NCBI GenBank assembly: GCA_023412005.1
Contig: JAEYOE010000024.1
Coordinates: 1 to 64,000, forward strand
Reading direction: 5' to 3'
Origin: Bacillota bacterium
GTDB lineage: Bacteria; Bacillota; Clostridia; Christensenellales; SZUA-584
Length of the DNA stretch: 64,000 nt
Shown here: positions 53,078-62,792 of the stretch, in pieces
Numbering within the stretch: the first letter of the stretch is position 1
Layout: the number at the start of each line of letters is the position of its first letter
The notes under the pieces: model-generated
What the model was told of the DNA's origin: nothing
The model's database searches: none
What the model saw: the letters and a program-made list of their open reading frames with translations, nothing else
Translations under genes and position numbers: made by a program

Positions 53078-54559
53078 TTACGCAAACGGATTCTCGGTCG
53101 GGTAGTAAGTCCCTTTGGGTCTATTGAACGATATCTTGCCAACACCCAGCATCTTCATCACTTCGAATATCTGCCGCCCCACATTGCCAAACGCCACCGC
53201 GCCGTGATGCGGGTACCCGTCTTCTATCAGCACATGGCGATAGAAGCGCTCCATCTCAGGGATTCCGAACACGCCGATACCACCAAACGACTGCGTATCC
53301 ACCGGCAGCACTTCGCCGTTGGCAATATAGCTTTGGAGCTGTGAATCGATGTTGCCCTGCAGGCGGAAGAACGTGATCTTATCCGGCGCGATATCACCCT
53401 CAAGCGTGCCGCGCGAGATATCCGGCTCTTTATCCGGCTCAAGGCAGCGGTGCATAATCAGCTGATACTTCATCTCGCCCTTCTTCAGGCGGCTGATTGG
53501 CGTGTTGCCGCAGTGGAAGCCCATAAACACTTCATTATCGCCGTAAGGCAGCTGCCCCTTAATCGACTGCTCATACATATCGGCAGGCACCGTGTTGTTG
53601 ATATCAAGCAGCGTCACGGATTCGCCCGTTACACACAGGCCGATGTACTCGCTGAGTGCGCCGTAAATATCAACCTCACACGATACGGGAATGCCTTTCG
53701 CTGTCAGGCGTGAATTCACATAGCATGGCACAAACCCAAACTGCGTTTGGAACGCGGGCCAGCACTTGTTCGCCAGCGCCACATACTTGGCTGCGCCTCT
53801 GTTCTGCTCGATCCAATCGAGCAGCGTGATTTCATACTGCGCGAGCTTTGGCAGTATGCCCGGCATCAGGTTCCCTTCGCCCAGCTCTTCTTCCATATCC
53901 TTAAGCACAGCGGGAATACGCGGGTCGTCCTTATGCGCGTTAAACGCCGCAAACAGATCAAGCTCGGAGTTTTCCTGCACGTTGATACCGAGCTTAAACA
54001 GCGGCGCGATCGGCGCGTTGCATGCGAGAAAATCGAACGGGCGCGGGCCAAACGATATAATTTTGAGCCCTTTCACGCCAAGAATCGCGCGCGAGATCGG
54101 TATAAACTCCTGAATCAAATCAGCAATTTGCGCAGCCGTACCCACAGGCTTTTCGGGTATGTAAGCGTTTACATGGCGCAGCTTTAAATTGTAGCTTGCG
54201 TTGAGCATGCCGCAGTAGGCATCGCCGCGGCGGCTAGAGAGCACAGCGATGTTTTCTTCCGCAGCCGCGCAGAACATGGCCGGGCCGCCGAACTCCTGCG
54301 CCAGCATGGTTTCAGGGCCTTCGGGGCCAAAGTTGCCAAGGAACACAACAAGCGCGTTAACGCCTTTTGCTTTCAGCTCCTCCAGCGCCTTCATCGTATC
54401 ATGCTCGTTTTCAATCGCTGTTTCGATCTCAACGATGTCGATGTTCTTTTTACGACAAGCCTCTATCACGGCTTTGCGCCTCTCGACAGACAAATCAACC
54501 GGGAAACAGTCGCGGCTGACCGCCACAATGCCGATTTTGACTTCAGGGATGTTGATCAT
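53078..54559 (-). CDS. L-fucose/L-arabinose isomerase family protein
   Basis: The product of about 493 residues has the alpha/beta architecture of the FucI/AraA superfamily. The N-terminal domain reads VKIGIVAVSRDCFPVDLS. Central and C-terminal stretches include SCEVDIYGALSEYIG, LDINNT and FHCGNTP, where family metal-binding acidic residues are expected. No other sugar genes are adjacent, so the substrate (fucose, arabinose or another sugar) is open. The ATG at 54559 follows AAAGGAGAG. Confidence 0.85.
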   Translation of the reverse strand: MINIPEVKIGIVAVSRDCFPVDLSVERRKAVIEACRKKNIDIVEIETAIENEHDTMKALEELKAKGVNALVVFLGNFGPEGPETMLAQEFGGPAMFCAAAEENIAVLSSRRGDAYCGMLNASYNLKLRHVNAYIPEKPVGTAAQIADLIQEFIPISRAILGVKGLKIISFGPRPFDFLACNAPIAPLFKLGINVQENSELDLFAAFNAHKDDPRIPAVLKDMEEELGEGNLMPGILPKLAQYEITLLDWIEQNRGAAKYVALANKCWPAFQTQFGFVPCYVNSRLTAKGIPVSCEVDIYGALSEYIGLCVTGESVTLLDINNTVPADMYEQSIKGQLPYGDNEVFMGFHCGNTPISRLKKGEMKYQLIMHRCLEPDKEPDISRGTLEGDIAPDKITFFRLQGNIDSQLQSYIANGEVLPVDTQSFGGIGVFGIPEMERFYRHVLIEDGYPHHGAVAFGNVGRQIFEVMKMLGVGKISFNRPKGTYYPTENPFA

Positions 54560-54810
54560 GCTTAGCTCTCCTTTTATCGTTTTTATTGTGATTCTTTTTG
54601 GGAAGAATGATTGCACATATTTTCAGTATAACATATTCGAGACAGGTGTGTTAACTCCTGCCGCATTTTTTTGTCCATTTTTACTGTAATATCATGCTTG
54701 TATTCATGCGTTTTCACGATCTGCTTGATTGAACCATCGCCCGATGATATGATGGATCCAGATTCCAGTATAACCTTCACTATACAAATATTAATACAAG
54801 GATGGGCATT

Positions 54811-56319
54811 ATGAACCGGTGTTCAGTCATTATTATCGGTGCGGGAATTGCAGGATTATCGGCGGGCTGTTATGCGCAGATGAACGGATACAAAAGCACG
54901 ATTTATGAGATGCATACGATACCCGGAGGGCTGTGTACATCATGGAAGCGCGGCGAATACATCTTTGACGGGTGCCTCGACTGGCTGACAGGATCCGCCC
55001 CGGACGGTATGTTCTACCCGATCTGGAACGAAGTCGGCGTCATCGGCAGCAGCCACATTATCAACCATGAGTCTTACTGCGATTATCAAAGCGAAGACGG
55101 CGAAACGATCAGGTTTTACTTTGACCCGAATCGGCTCAAGGAGGAACTGATGCGCTATGCCCCCGAGGATGAAATCGCTATTACAGAGTTGTGCGGGCTC
55201 ATCCGCACGTTTATCGGGTTTAAGCCCTATGTGCAAAAACCGCAGGAGCTTTTTACCTTTATCGATTATATGAAAATGATGCCGGAAATGATGGCCCATG
55301 CCGCACAGTACCGCACTTTCTTGAAATTCGGGAAAGTGACGATGGGCGAGCTTGCCGCCAAAATAAAAAGCCCGCTTTTAAAATCCATGCTTAAAAACAT
55401 CTGGGGAGAGAGCTTCCCCGTGTCATTATTTGCTGCCACAATGGGCTGGTGCGCCGCCGGAACAGCAGGCTACCCCGAAGGCGGCTCGCTTAAGGTTGCG
55501 CAGGCCATGGAAAATAGGTATCTTTCTCTCGGCGGACATATCGAATACAAATGTAAAGTGCAAGAGATCATCGTGGATAACGGCAGAGCTGTCGGCATTA
55601 AGCTGGCTGACGGAACGGAACGCCGGGCGGATGTCATCATTTCAGCGGCGGATGGCTACACCACGCTAAACAGCATGCTGGGCAATCGGTATGCCACAGA
55701 AACGATCAAAGACTGGTATGCGTCGCACCCGACTTTCCCGCCATACGTGCAGGTTTCTCTCGGTGTTGCGCGCGATTTTAAAGACGAGCCAAAGCTTATA
55801 CACAAGCGGCTCCCGAAGCCTTTTACAGCGGCAGGCGTTTTCGTGCCTTACATGATCATTCAAAACTACGCGTGCGACAAAACACTGGCGCCGCAAGGCA
55901 AAACATCTCTCGCTGTTCGATTCTTCACGCAGTTCGAATACTGGATGCAGCTGCATTCGGATAATAAGAAATACAAAGCGGAAAAAGAAAAGCTTGCCCA
56001 GGATGTGATTAGCGCGCTGTCAACGCTGTATCCCGGTATCGAAGATGATATTGATGTCATCGATGTGGCGACCCCCGCCACTTATGTGCGGTATACGGGC
56101 ACATGGAAGGGCGCAACGATGAGCTGGCTGCCGACCACGGCCAATTTTAGCAAGAGCATCAGCAAAACGCTACCGGGGCTCGCCGGGTTTTATATGTGCG
56201 GCCAGTGGCTCGTGCCGGGCGGCGGCGTACCCAACGCGCTCAAAACCGGCCGCGATGCCGTACAGCTGCTCTGCAAGGATAATAAGAAGCGCTTTGTGAC
56301 GACAAAGGCAACTGAATAG
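54811..56319 (+). CDS. Phytoene-desaturase-like FAD-dependent oxidoreductase
   Basis: The product of about 502 residues has IIIGAGIAGLSAGCYAQMNG at the N-terminus (FAD binding) and MHTIPGGLCTSWKRGEYIFD. The C-terminal GQWLVPGGGVPNALKTGRDA closes the FAD site, as in CrtI-like proteins. Anaerobes carry many such proteins without carotenoids; the substrate is unknown. I prefer the ATG at 54811, which gives good spacing from AAGGA. Confidence 0.85.
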   Translation: MNRCSVIIIGAGIAGLSAGCYAQMNGYKSTIYEMHTIPGGLCTSWKRGEYIFDGCLDWLTGSAPDGMFYPIWNEVGVIGSSHIINHESYCDYQSEDGETIRFYFDPNRLKEELMRYAPEDEIAITELCGLIRTFIGFKPYVQKPQELFTFIDYMKMMPEMMAHAAQYRTFLKFGKVTMGELAAKIKSPLLKSMLKNIWGESFPVSLFAATMGWCAAGTAGYPEGGSLKVAQAMENRYLSLGGHIEYKCKVQEIIVDNGRAVGIKLADGTERRADVIISAADGYTTLNSMLGNRYATETIKDWYASHPTFPPYVQVSLGVARDFKDEPKLIHKRLPKPFTAAGVFVPYMIIQNYACDKTLAPQGKTSLAVRFFTQFEYWMQLHSDNKKYKAEKEKLAQDVISALSTLYPGIEDDIDVIDVATPATYVRYTGTWKGATMSWLPTTANFSKSISKTLPGLAGFYMCGQWLVPGGGVPNALKTGRDAVQLLCKDNKKRFVTTKATE

Positions 56320-56332
56320 ACAAACAACCGAT

Positions 56333-56362
56333 GACAGCCGCTGCTTGGGTGGCTGTCTTTTT
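56333..56362 (+). terminator. Terminator after the FAD oxidoreductase gene
   Basis: GACAGCC pairs with GGCTGTC around GCTGCTTGGGT, followed by TTTTT. Confidence 0.85.
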
Positions 56363-56442
56363 ATACACTCAGAATTCATCTAGGGACGTTTTCATCTCAC
56401 TAAATTGTTTCGTTTCTCCTTGAACATTCATAACATCTTCAA

Positions 56443-58935
56443 TTACTCGTATTTCATGTTTTCCATAATGCTGATTTTGCCGCTGCTCTTCAGCGGTATC
56501 AGCGAAATGGCAAACATCGATACGATGCCCGCAGTGCAAAGAACGATAACCGATACAATATCCGGCACAACCTCAACCTCGCCCCAGAACATACCAACCA
56601 TTTGCGGCACAACCGCCGTCATTACAAAACCAGCCGCCGAACCAATGATGCATCCCAACGTTCCGATGACCACTGCCTCAGTCAGCAGCATTCGGCTTAC
56701 CATACTTTGACTCATACCGGAGCAGCGGAAAAGCGCAATGCTGCGTTTTCTTTTCAGAAACCCTGCAATCACGTTGTTAACTATGCCGATCAGCCCCACG
56801 CCGATGGCGATATAGGTATAGGTCATAATCGAGTTGAATATCGAGTCTACCTTGTCTGCATTCATTGCTTCACCCTCCACCGTAGTATAACAGCTGAGAA
56901 TGTCGCGGACAAACGCACGTTTGATATTTGCTTTCAACCTATCGGGATGGATGCTGCCCGTCACCATGAAACAGTCAAAATTCCGAGCATCGGTGAGTTC
57001 GCGGTAACTCCCGGCTGAAATATACGCCACACGACCGATCCCATAGTTGGTGCCCGCGAAGCCGATCACGGTAAACGGCATCTCTGTATCACCAGCTTTC
57101 AACGTTATCACATCACCGGTTTGCAGGCCAAGGGCCGATTGCATGACAGTCGTGACAATTACGTTGTTTGCCTCGGGCAGCTTGTCGGCCGCCGCCTTAA
57201 CCTCATCAGGGTTGCTGACGGTTTTCATGTCAAAGAATTGAGGGCCGGTAATCCCGAAAATACTGTTTAGCCAGTACTCTCCCTCTTTGTATTCACAGTC
57301 ATCGTAATACACATAATACCCAACCGCGTTGCTGACACCGTCCACAGCCATCATCCTGTCCTGTGTGCTCAAATCCGACTCTCTTAAGACAATTTCCACA
57401 TCATAGTTGGTCTGCTCATCCCACGCACGCTGCAAGTCCACAGCCATGCTGTTAAATATCGTTGACATGAAAATGACGAGCGCAATCAGCGCGGAATAAA
57501 GCTTCAAATTGTTCGCAAGCGCTGCATTATCTTTGACATTGCGTATACCGAGGCAAACCTCATGCCGCAGCGCAAATCGCTCAGCGATCTTCGCCGCCAG
57601 CCCTGCGGCTGCGGGAGCCACAAAAACGATGCTGACGACCACAAGCATTGAAAGCACGCAACTGATTATCATACCGTTAAAATCGATACCAAGAAACTGT
57701 GGTACGATTATACACGCAGCCATCACGAAAAGCCCCGGTATCCAGAGCTTAGAGACTTTGCCCACGCGTCTTTCCGGGCTGCTTAAAATGATATCCTTGA
57801 CACTCTTACTGGTTGTTTTAACTATTGGTACAGCGGCGCTTGTCAAAGTAATTGCCACGGCTGTGCCCAGTGTAAATAATATTTCCTTAAGACCGAAGAT
57901 CATGGGCACGGTGCCTGCGAAGCTGCCATCCCCGCTGTCATACAACGATTTGATCAGCGCCAGCACGCCGATACCCAGCAAGCAGCCCAGAAGACCGCCA
58001 GCTGCGCCGATCATGCCACTTTCGATGAACAGCGCACCATTGAGCTTCTTTTTTGAGCCCCCAAGGCTGCGAATGGTACCAACAGACGAAATACGTTCGG
58101 TCATAATCAGCCCGAATCCTGTATAGATGATAAAAAAGCACATCAGCACTACGATGATGGACGAGACGCGAAACGGCATCACATAGTTGGCTGTCTCTGC
58201 CTCTATGATATCTTGGTTGACGGCATAACTTACGTTATAACCCGTAAACACGTCTGTCATCTTGGTGAAACCCGCATCCAGCTGTGACGAGTCTGCCAGC
58301 TTAATGCATACGAGGTTAACACTGCCTCCGTAGATTTCCTGTAGCGTGTCTTTTGGTACAAACAGTTTGGGCCCGTCAGCTTGCTCACGAAGGAACACAC
58401 CCTTTGGCGAAGCGATTCCGGTTATTACAAAATCATAGTTATTACCGTTCATCTCAAGTGTGATTGTATCTCCGTCGGAAAAGCCCAGCTTCTCTGCGTA
58501 ATAGCTGCCCATCACGCAAACCTGTCCACTCCAGGCGTTATCATTCCCGCTCTGCAAATCAAACGGATTATGCTGCTGCCACTCCTGCATTTTTACGCCG
58601 TACACATCAAAAAACTCGGCATCCTCGGCTGTCGGCATATAAAGCGCATCCTCCACTATGAATGTATGCGCATACGCATAATCCATACCCGCCTTTACAA
58701 TCCGCATTTCGTCAATCCATTCCGCGCTGCCTACCTCATCTTTCGGTGTAATCAGATAATCGGCGTTGCCCGCAAAACGCGTATCTGCCTCATAAATTTT
58801 ATTTTCAATCGTGCGGCTGAAGCCTTCGTTCGCAAAAACAAGCGCTGATGCAATCGCGATTGATAATATGACAAGCAGTGTTCGGCCCTTTTTTTCAAAG
58901 AGATTGTTCCAAAGGTATCGGAATATCAGCCTCAT
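56443..58935 (-). CDS. FtsX-like ABC transporter permease
   Basis: The 830-residue permease has a first membrane helix (about 18-38), an extracytoplasmic MacB_PCD-like domain, a first FtsX module (about 260-395), further helices near 400-445, a second extracytoplasmic domain, and a second FtsX module at the C-terminus. It pairs with the ATPase encoded upstream, which overlaps it by 4 nt. Such exporters handle peptides or lipids; the substrate is unknown. Confidence 0.92.
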   Translation of the reverse strand: MRLIFRYLWNNLFEKKGRTLLVILSIAIASALVFANEGFSRTIENKIYEADTRFAGNADYLITPKDEVGSAEWIDEMRIVKAGMDYAYAHTFIVEDALYMPTAEDAEFFDVYGVKMQEWQQHNPFDLQSGNDNAWSGQVCVMGSYYAEKLGFSDGDTITLEMNGNNYDFVITGIASPKGVFLREQADGPKLFVPKDTLQEIYGGSVNLVCIKLADSSQLDAGFTKMTDVFTGYNVSYAVNQDIIEAETANYVMPFRVSSIIVVLMCFFIIYTGFGLIMTERISSVGTIRSLGGSKKKLNGALFIESGMIGAAGGLLGCLLGIGVLALIKSLYDSGDGSFAGTVPMIFGLKEILFTLGTAVAITLTSAAVPIVKTTSKSVKDIILSSPERRVGKVSKLWIPGLFVMAACIIVPQFLGIDFNGMIISCVLSMLVVVSIVFVAPAAAGLAAKIAERFALRHEVCLGIRNVKDNAALANNLKLYSALIALVIFMSTIFNSMAVDLQRAWDEQTNYDVEIVLRESDLSTQDRMMAVDGVSNAVGYYVYYDDCEYKEGEYWLNSIFGITGPQFFDMKTVSNPDEVKAAADKLPEANNVIVTTVMQSALGLQTGDVITLKAGDTEMPFTVIGFAGTNYGIGRVAYISAGSYRELTDARNFDCFMVTGSIHPDRLKANIKRAFVRDILSCYTTVEGEAMNADKVDSIFNSIMTYTYIAIGVGLIGIVNNVIAGFLKRKRSIALFRCSGMSQSMVSRMLLTEAVVIGTLGCIIGSAAGFVMTAVVPQMVGMFWGEVEVVPDIVSVIVLCTAGIVSMFAISLIPLKSSGKISIMENMKYE

Positions 58936-59609
58936 GCCACTATGCCCCCGTCCTTAAGACGAATCACTCTGGTTCCGTATTTCGTCGATTCTTCTGAATG
59001 CGTAACCATTACAACTGTGGTCTTTTGTTCACGGTTGATTTTTTGCAGCAGTTCCAAAATACCCGTCCCGTTAACACTGTCAAGATTGCCGATTGGCTCA
59101 TCGGCAAACAAGATCTCCGGGCGGGCGATTACAGCGCGGGCGATGGCAACCCTTTGCTGTTGGCCGCCGGAAAGCTCCTTGGGTGTACTCTGTCTTTTAT
59201 CCCCGAGATCCACCGCGTTGATAACCTCTTCGAGCCGCATTTTCATATCTTTTTTCTTTTTTCCGTCGAGCAGAACGGGCATCAGAATGTTCTCTTCAAC
59301 CGTCAGATTTGGTATCAAATTGTACGCCTGAAACACAAAGCCGATACGGCTGCGCCGTAAAGCGCTGATGGACGTGTCATTCATCTTTGATATGTCCTGC
59401 CCCCCAATCTCAATCGTGCCCGCGGTCACATTTTCAAGGCCGCCCATCAAATAAAGCAATGTGCTCTTGCCGGAGCCCGACGGCCCCATCACGGAAACGA
59501 ATTCACCGCATTCCACATGAAGGCTGATATCTTTCAACACCTTAATTTCCTCGGAACCCAGCATATAGCTCTTTACAACATTCTTCGCAAGTATAGCGTA
59601 ATCACTCAT
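58932..59609 (-). CDS. ABC transporter ATP-binding protein (MacB/LolD type)
   Basis: The 225-residue ATPase has Walker A GPSGSGKST, signature LSGGQQQRVAIARA, and Walker B EILFADEPIGNLD. It energises the FtsX-like permease. It overlaps the DUF3021 gene by 8 nt. Confidence 0.95.
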   Translation of the reverse strand: MSDYAILAKNVVKSYMLGSEEIKVLKDISLHVECGEFVSVMGPSGSGKSTLLYLMGGLENVTAGTIEIGGQDISKMNDTSISALRRSRIGFVFQAYNLIPNLTVEENILMPVLLDGKKKKDMKMRLEEVINAVDLGDKRQSTPKELSGGQQQRVAIARAVIARPEILFADEPIGNLDSVNGTGILELLQKINREQKTTVVMVTHSEESTKYGTRVIRLKDGGIVA

Positions 59610-60012
59610 TGTCTTGTTTCCTTTCGTTTCTGAGCCGAATCAGCGAATTGATATCTTCAACTTCCTTCTTGGTGCGAGAGATACCGAGAAAGTATGTCAC
59701 AATATAGACCGGGGTTACATACACAATAACCCGCCACATATCGTCTATTGAAAACCAAGCGAACACCAGCCCGCATACAGCGACGATCGCACAAACCGCC
59801 AGATATTCAACAAGCATCTCGAGGGCATAATATCTGCTTTTGAACAAATTGGTGAGAAACTGGCATCCGCATATCAGAATCACACATACAATGAGTTCAA
59901 GGTAGAACCGCACTTCCTGACTTAACTCCTGAGTGATGACACTCTGTGTTATGCCGTTAAACACGATAATTAAAAATGCAACAACAATCACCTTATTTAT
60001 AAACTTTTTCAT
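59602..60012 (-). CDS. DUF3021 membrane protein
   Basis: The 136-residue product has four membrane helices and a charged C-terminus (EDINSLIRLRNERKQ), as in DUF3021 proteins. These are usually encoded next to a LytTR regulator and an exporter. It may modulate the regulator at the membrane. It overlaps the LytTR gene by 4 nt. Confidence 0.85.
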   Translation of the reverse strand: MKKFINKVIVVAFLIIVFNGITQSVITQELSQEVRFYLELIVCVILICGCQFLTNLFKSRYYALEMLVEYLAVCAIVAVCGLVFAWFSIDDMWRVIVYVTPVYIVTYFLGISRTKKEVEDINSLIRLRNERKQDNE

Positions 60013-60458
60013 TCTATGTTCAGTCCTTTCTGCAGGGCTTGTTTAATCGCGGGGATATACGTACGTGATACCGTGATGCGCTCACCATTGATAAGCGTTG
60101 TCTCCAGACGACTGTTTTTAAGTGTCTCCACCTGCGATAGGAAGTCCAGATTCAGCACGCAAAACTTGCTGACCTGAACAAAGCCAAAGCCCTTCAGTTC
60201 GTCGGCCAGTCTGTAGAGAGGCTTCTCGCTGCGGTAAACCTGCTCTTTTGTGTAAATGAACGTTCTTTTATCAACGCTCTCAATATAATAGATATCCGCT
60301 GCGCTGATTTTATACTGTCTGCCGTTGTCGCTGCCAACCAGCGCATAACAGCTGCTTTCAATCAGGCTGATCAAGCGTTTTACGGTTTCATCCATCTGCG
60401 GATAATTGATGGTCACTTCAATCTCACCGCCCGGCTTTTGCTCCAAATTCAGTTTCAT
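60009..60458 (-). CDS. LytTR-family DNA-binding regulator
   Basis: The 149-residue product has a short N-terminal region and a LytTR DNA-binding domain (about 45-145) containing ADIYYIESVDKRTFIYT and FVQVSKFCVLNLDFLSQVE. There is no receiver domain. The ATG at 60458 follows AAGGACGG. It heads the LytTR-DUF3021-ABC operon and probably controls it. Confidence 0.9.
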   Translation of the reverse strand: MKLNLEQKPGGEIEVTINYPQMDETVKRLISLIESSCYALVGSDNGRQYKISAADIYYIESVDKRTFIYTKEQVYRSEKPLYRLADELKGFGFVQVSKFCVLNLDFLSQVETLKNSRLETTLINGERITVSRTYIPAIKQALQKGLNIE

Positions 60459-60577
60459 AAGCACCGTCCTTATTGTCTTCGTTTTGAGCATAGCATTGTG
60501 ACAAAATTCGCACAAGGGATGATTAGCCAACCTGCATATTAAGGCTGCCAACACGCATCACTCGTTCTTTTAAATGC

Positions 60578-60602
60578 AAAAAAAGACCGCAATGCATGCG
60601 GT
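60578..60602 (-). terminator. Terminator of the agr operon
   Basis: On the minus strand ACCGCA pairs with TGCGGT around TGCAT, followed by CTTTTTTT. It separates the agr genes from the LytTR operon. Confidence 0.85.
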
Positions 60603-60698
60603 GGGAGATGTAGGATTGAGTTTATATTTTATTTGCATTTATGATGACAAAGCGGTTTATCATATATAGAGCATTGTCATCACAAAACCTATTTCGCT

Positions 60699-61283
60699 TC
60701 ACCTGAAAGCCGTTTTTACTTTATGCCGCAATTTGTTGCTCACCGCCCCCGCTGCCACCATAACCGAAAAACTGCCATGAGTGACGCACACGCATTTTGC
60801 GGCTTCGCTTAAACCGAGCACCATAAGGACCAACACAGTAACCAGTTCAACCACGAGCACAATGATCGTTCTCTTCTTGTATGTTTTCCGCTCCGCCTCA
60901 TCAAAAGGCTTGTTTTTATCCTCAACCGGTGCTATTGCCCATACAACAAGCGTTGAGACGGCAATAGCAATGATAAGAAGCAAATCTGATAACATGATGT
61001 AACCGATAACCAGCAAGACAAGCGCCGCATGTACTGCGGTGAAAATGTAGCAGAGCCACGGCTTACCGGCATGGATTCCTCCCGATGACAAACGAAGCGG
61101 CGTGTAGGAAAAAATAAACAGAACGCTTTGCCACCACATACCCATAACGATGCCGATCAATAACACTGATACAGTCTGCAGCAACATTGTGACGCCCTGT
61201 TTCAAACCATAGGAGTATATGTCTTTGTCTTCCTCCCGAATCGTCTGGCTCTTAACAAGATAGTCTGTAATTCTGTCAATCAT
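60699..61283 (-). CDS. agrB: AgrB-type autoinducer-processing membrane protease
   Basis: The 194-residue product has five or six membrane segments and the AgrB catalytic pair His71 and Cys78 in GGIHAGKPWLCY. AgrB cuts the AgrD C-terminus and forms the thiolactone ring. Its ATG is 3 nt after the agrD stop codon, so the two are coupled. Confidence 0.93.
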   Translation of the reverse strand: MIDRITDYLVKSQTIREEDKDIYSYGLKQGVTMLLQTVSVLLIGIVMGMWWQSVLFIFSYTPLRLSSGGIHAGKPWLCYIFTAVHAALVLLVIGYIMLSDLLLIIAIAVSTLVVWAIAPVEDKNKPFDEAERKTYKKRTIIVLVVELVTVLVLMVLGLSEAAKCVCVTHGSFSVMVAAGAVSNKLRHKVKTAFR

Positions 61284-61286
61284 CGT

Positions 61287-61418
61287 TTAGAATTTGCGCA
61301 GTTTTTTGACACTTTCCGGCAGCGTCGGCTGGTGCCACCAAAGAATACAGGCTGTATTTGCGCTAAGCTTGGCTGTCTGCAATCCGAAGCATGCTACGAA
61401 CTGAATGAGTTTCTTCAT
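61287..61418 (-). CDS. agrD: AgrD-type cyclic autoinducer precursor peptide
   Basis: This 43-residue peptide is easily missed by length filters. It has an amphipathic N-terminus MKKLIQFVACFGLQTAKLS, a core NTACILWW, and the acidic-basic tail HQPTLPESVKKLRKF. The tail's Q-P-x-x-P-E-S pattern corresponds to EPQVPEEL of staphylococcal AgrD. The mature signal should therefore end in CILWW with a ring from Cys24 to Trp28. The ATG follows AGGAGG at 9 nt. It lies between agrC and agrB. Confidence 0.88.
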   Translation of the reverse strand: MKKLIQFVACFGLQTAKLSANTACILWWHQPTLPESVKKLRKF

Positions 61419-61517
61419 TGTCCATTACCTCCTATATTAATTTCGACACCAGAATAGCACATCCTTATCGAATAATGGTGAAAGATGTCATGAAATCAAG
61501 TGTAAATGTCATGAAAA

Positions 61518-62792
61518 CTATTTATTGATCATTGATAGTTCAACAACGAAGTTTTTATCATACGAAATGTGTACCGTTCCGTTGTATTTACTGACAATGG
61601 TTTCCACATTAATCAGGCCGAATCCGTGATCTTTTTGAGCTCTTTTTGTGGTTAGAAAAATGCCTCCGCTGGTCAAAACGGGGCGACGATACGGATTTTC
61701 GAATACGATAACAAACAAACCGTTGATACTGCCAATGGTGAAATTGATATACTTATCGTCGATTCGGCTGGCGACAAGTGCTTCAATCGCATTGTCAAAC
61801 AGATTCCCGATAATGCTGATATAATCCTGAGGCGGAATCAGCACCTTCTCTTTAATCTGTATCGATTCGTTCACCCGAATACTGTTTTCTTTGGCAGTGC
61901 TCACTTTAAAGTTGATAATGCTGTCGAGCTCCGCAATATCGGTGTTTGATACCTTTTCGGTTGCGTTCATTTTTTTCGATATGCTCTTGATATAGTCTCC
62001 GGCTTTTTTCATTTCGCCGCTCATCACAAGCGACTGAATGGTGTTTAAGTGGTTGGCCATATCGTGCTTAATAAAGCGTATTTCTTTTTGAGCCTTGTTT
62101 ACAATGTTCAACTCGTGAAGATACGAATTCGACTGCATCTCCAGCTGCTTTTTCTGTTCTTTATCATGGTATTCTTTCGAGGTAATGTTAATAAAGTAAA
62201 AAATGAAAATACAGATAATAAACAGTGATATAATACTGATCAGTTCCAGTACACGGTTATTATACTGAATCGTCATCAGCACGTACGTTAAGAACAGTAT
62301 GCCGGCCGCCACCAGAAAAACGCTGAGCGTTTGGCGCACCGTCATTTTCACCTTGTTCTTAATATCGAGTTTTCTCAAAACGGTGCCGCACAGAATAAAT
62401 GTGAGCAGCTTCGATACGGACATTCCCCAGATCAACGTCATCTCGGCTGTTTTTTTGTACTGCAAACCAAGCACGTTATACAACATCACCACAATGCTTT
62501 CTATAGCCGCCATAAAAACAAACAGCGAAACAACAGCAATGATTTTTTTAGCCAAAGAAGCTTGGTAATTGAAAGATATAACGAGCCACAGCAAAATGTT
62601 AATTGCGAGATTCAGCAACGGGACATCAAACAGCAGATACATAAGACTCGAAATGATAAAGTACCCTGCAAACGACAAATAAAAAACCACAGGGCCTGTC
62701 TTGCGTTTACCCAATATAAAAGAATAGGCGTAAAGCACAATGTATGTGGAAAACGCGTTAAAAATCAGATAAAACGTCTCAAACAATATCAT
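61518..62792 (-). CDS. agrC: AgrC-type sensor histidine kinase (GHKL)
   Basis: The 424-residue product has about six membrane helices (1-200), a short coiled linker, the phospho-acceptor His243 in IRFIKHDMANHLN, and a GHKL ATPase domain with IGNLFDNAIEAL and HGFGLINVE. It should bind the cyclic peptide made from agrD. It overlaps agrA by 4 nt. Confidence 0.92.
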   Translation of the reverse strand: MILFETFYLIFNAFSTYIVLYAYSFILGKRKTGPVVFYLSFAGYFIISSLMYLLFDVPLLNLAINILLWLVISFNYQASLAKKIIAVVSLFVFMAAIESIVVMLYNVLGLQYKKTAEMTLIWGMSVSKLLTFILCGTVLRKLDIKNKVKMTVRQTLSVFLVAAGILFLTYVLMTIQYNNRVLELISIISLFIICIFIFYFINITSKEYHDKEQKKQLEMQSNSYLHELNIVNKAQKEIRFIKHDMANHLNTIQSLVMSGEMKKAGDYIKSISKKMNATEKVSNTDIAELDSIINFKVSTAKENSIRVNESIQIKEKVLIPPQDYISIIGNLFDNAIEALVASRIDDKYINFTIGSINGLFVIVFENPYRRPVLTSGGIFLTTKRAQKDHGFGLINVETIVSKYNGTVHISYDKNFVVELSMINK

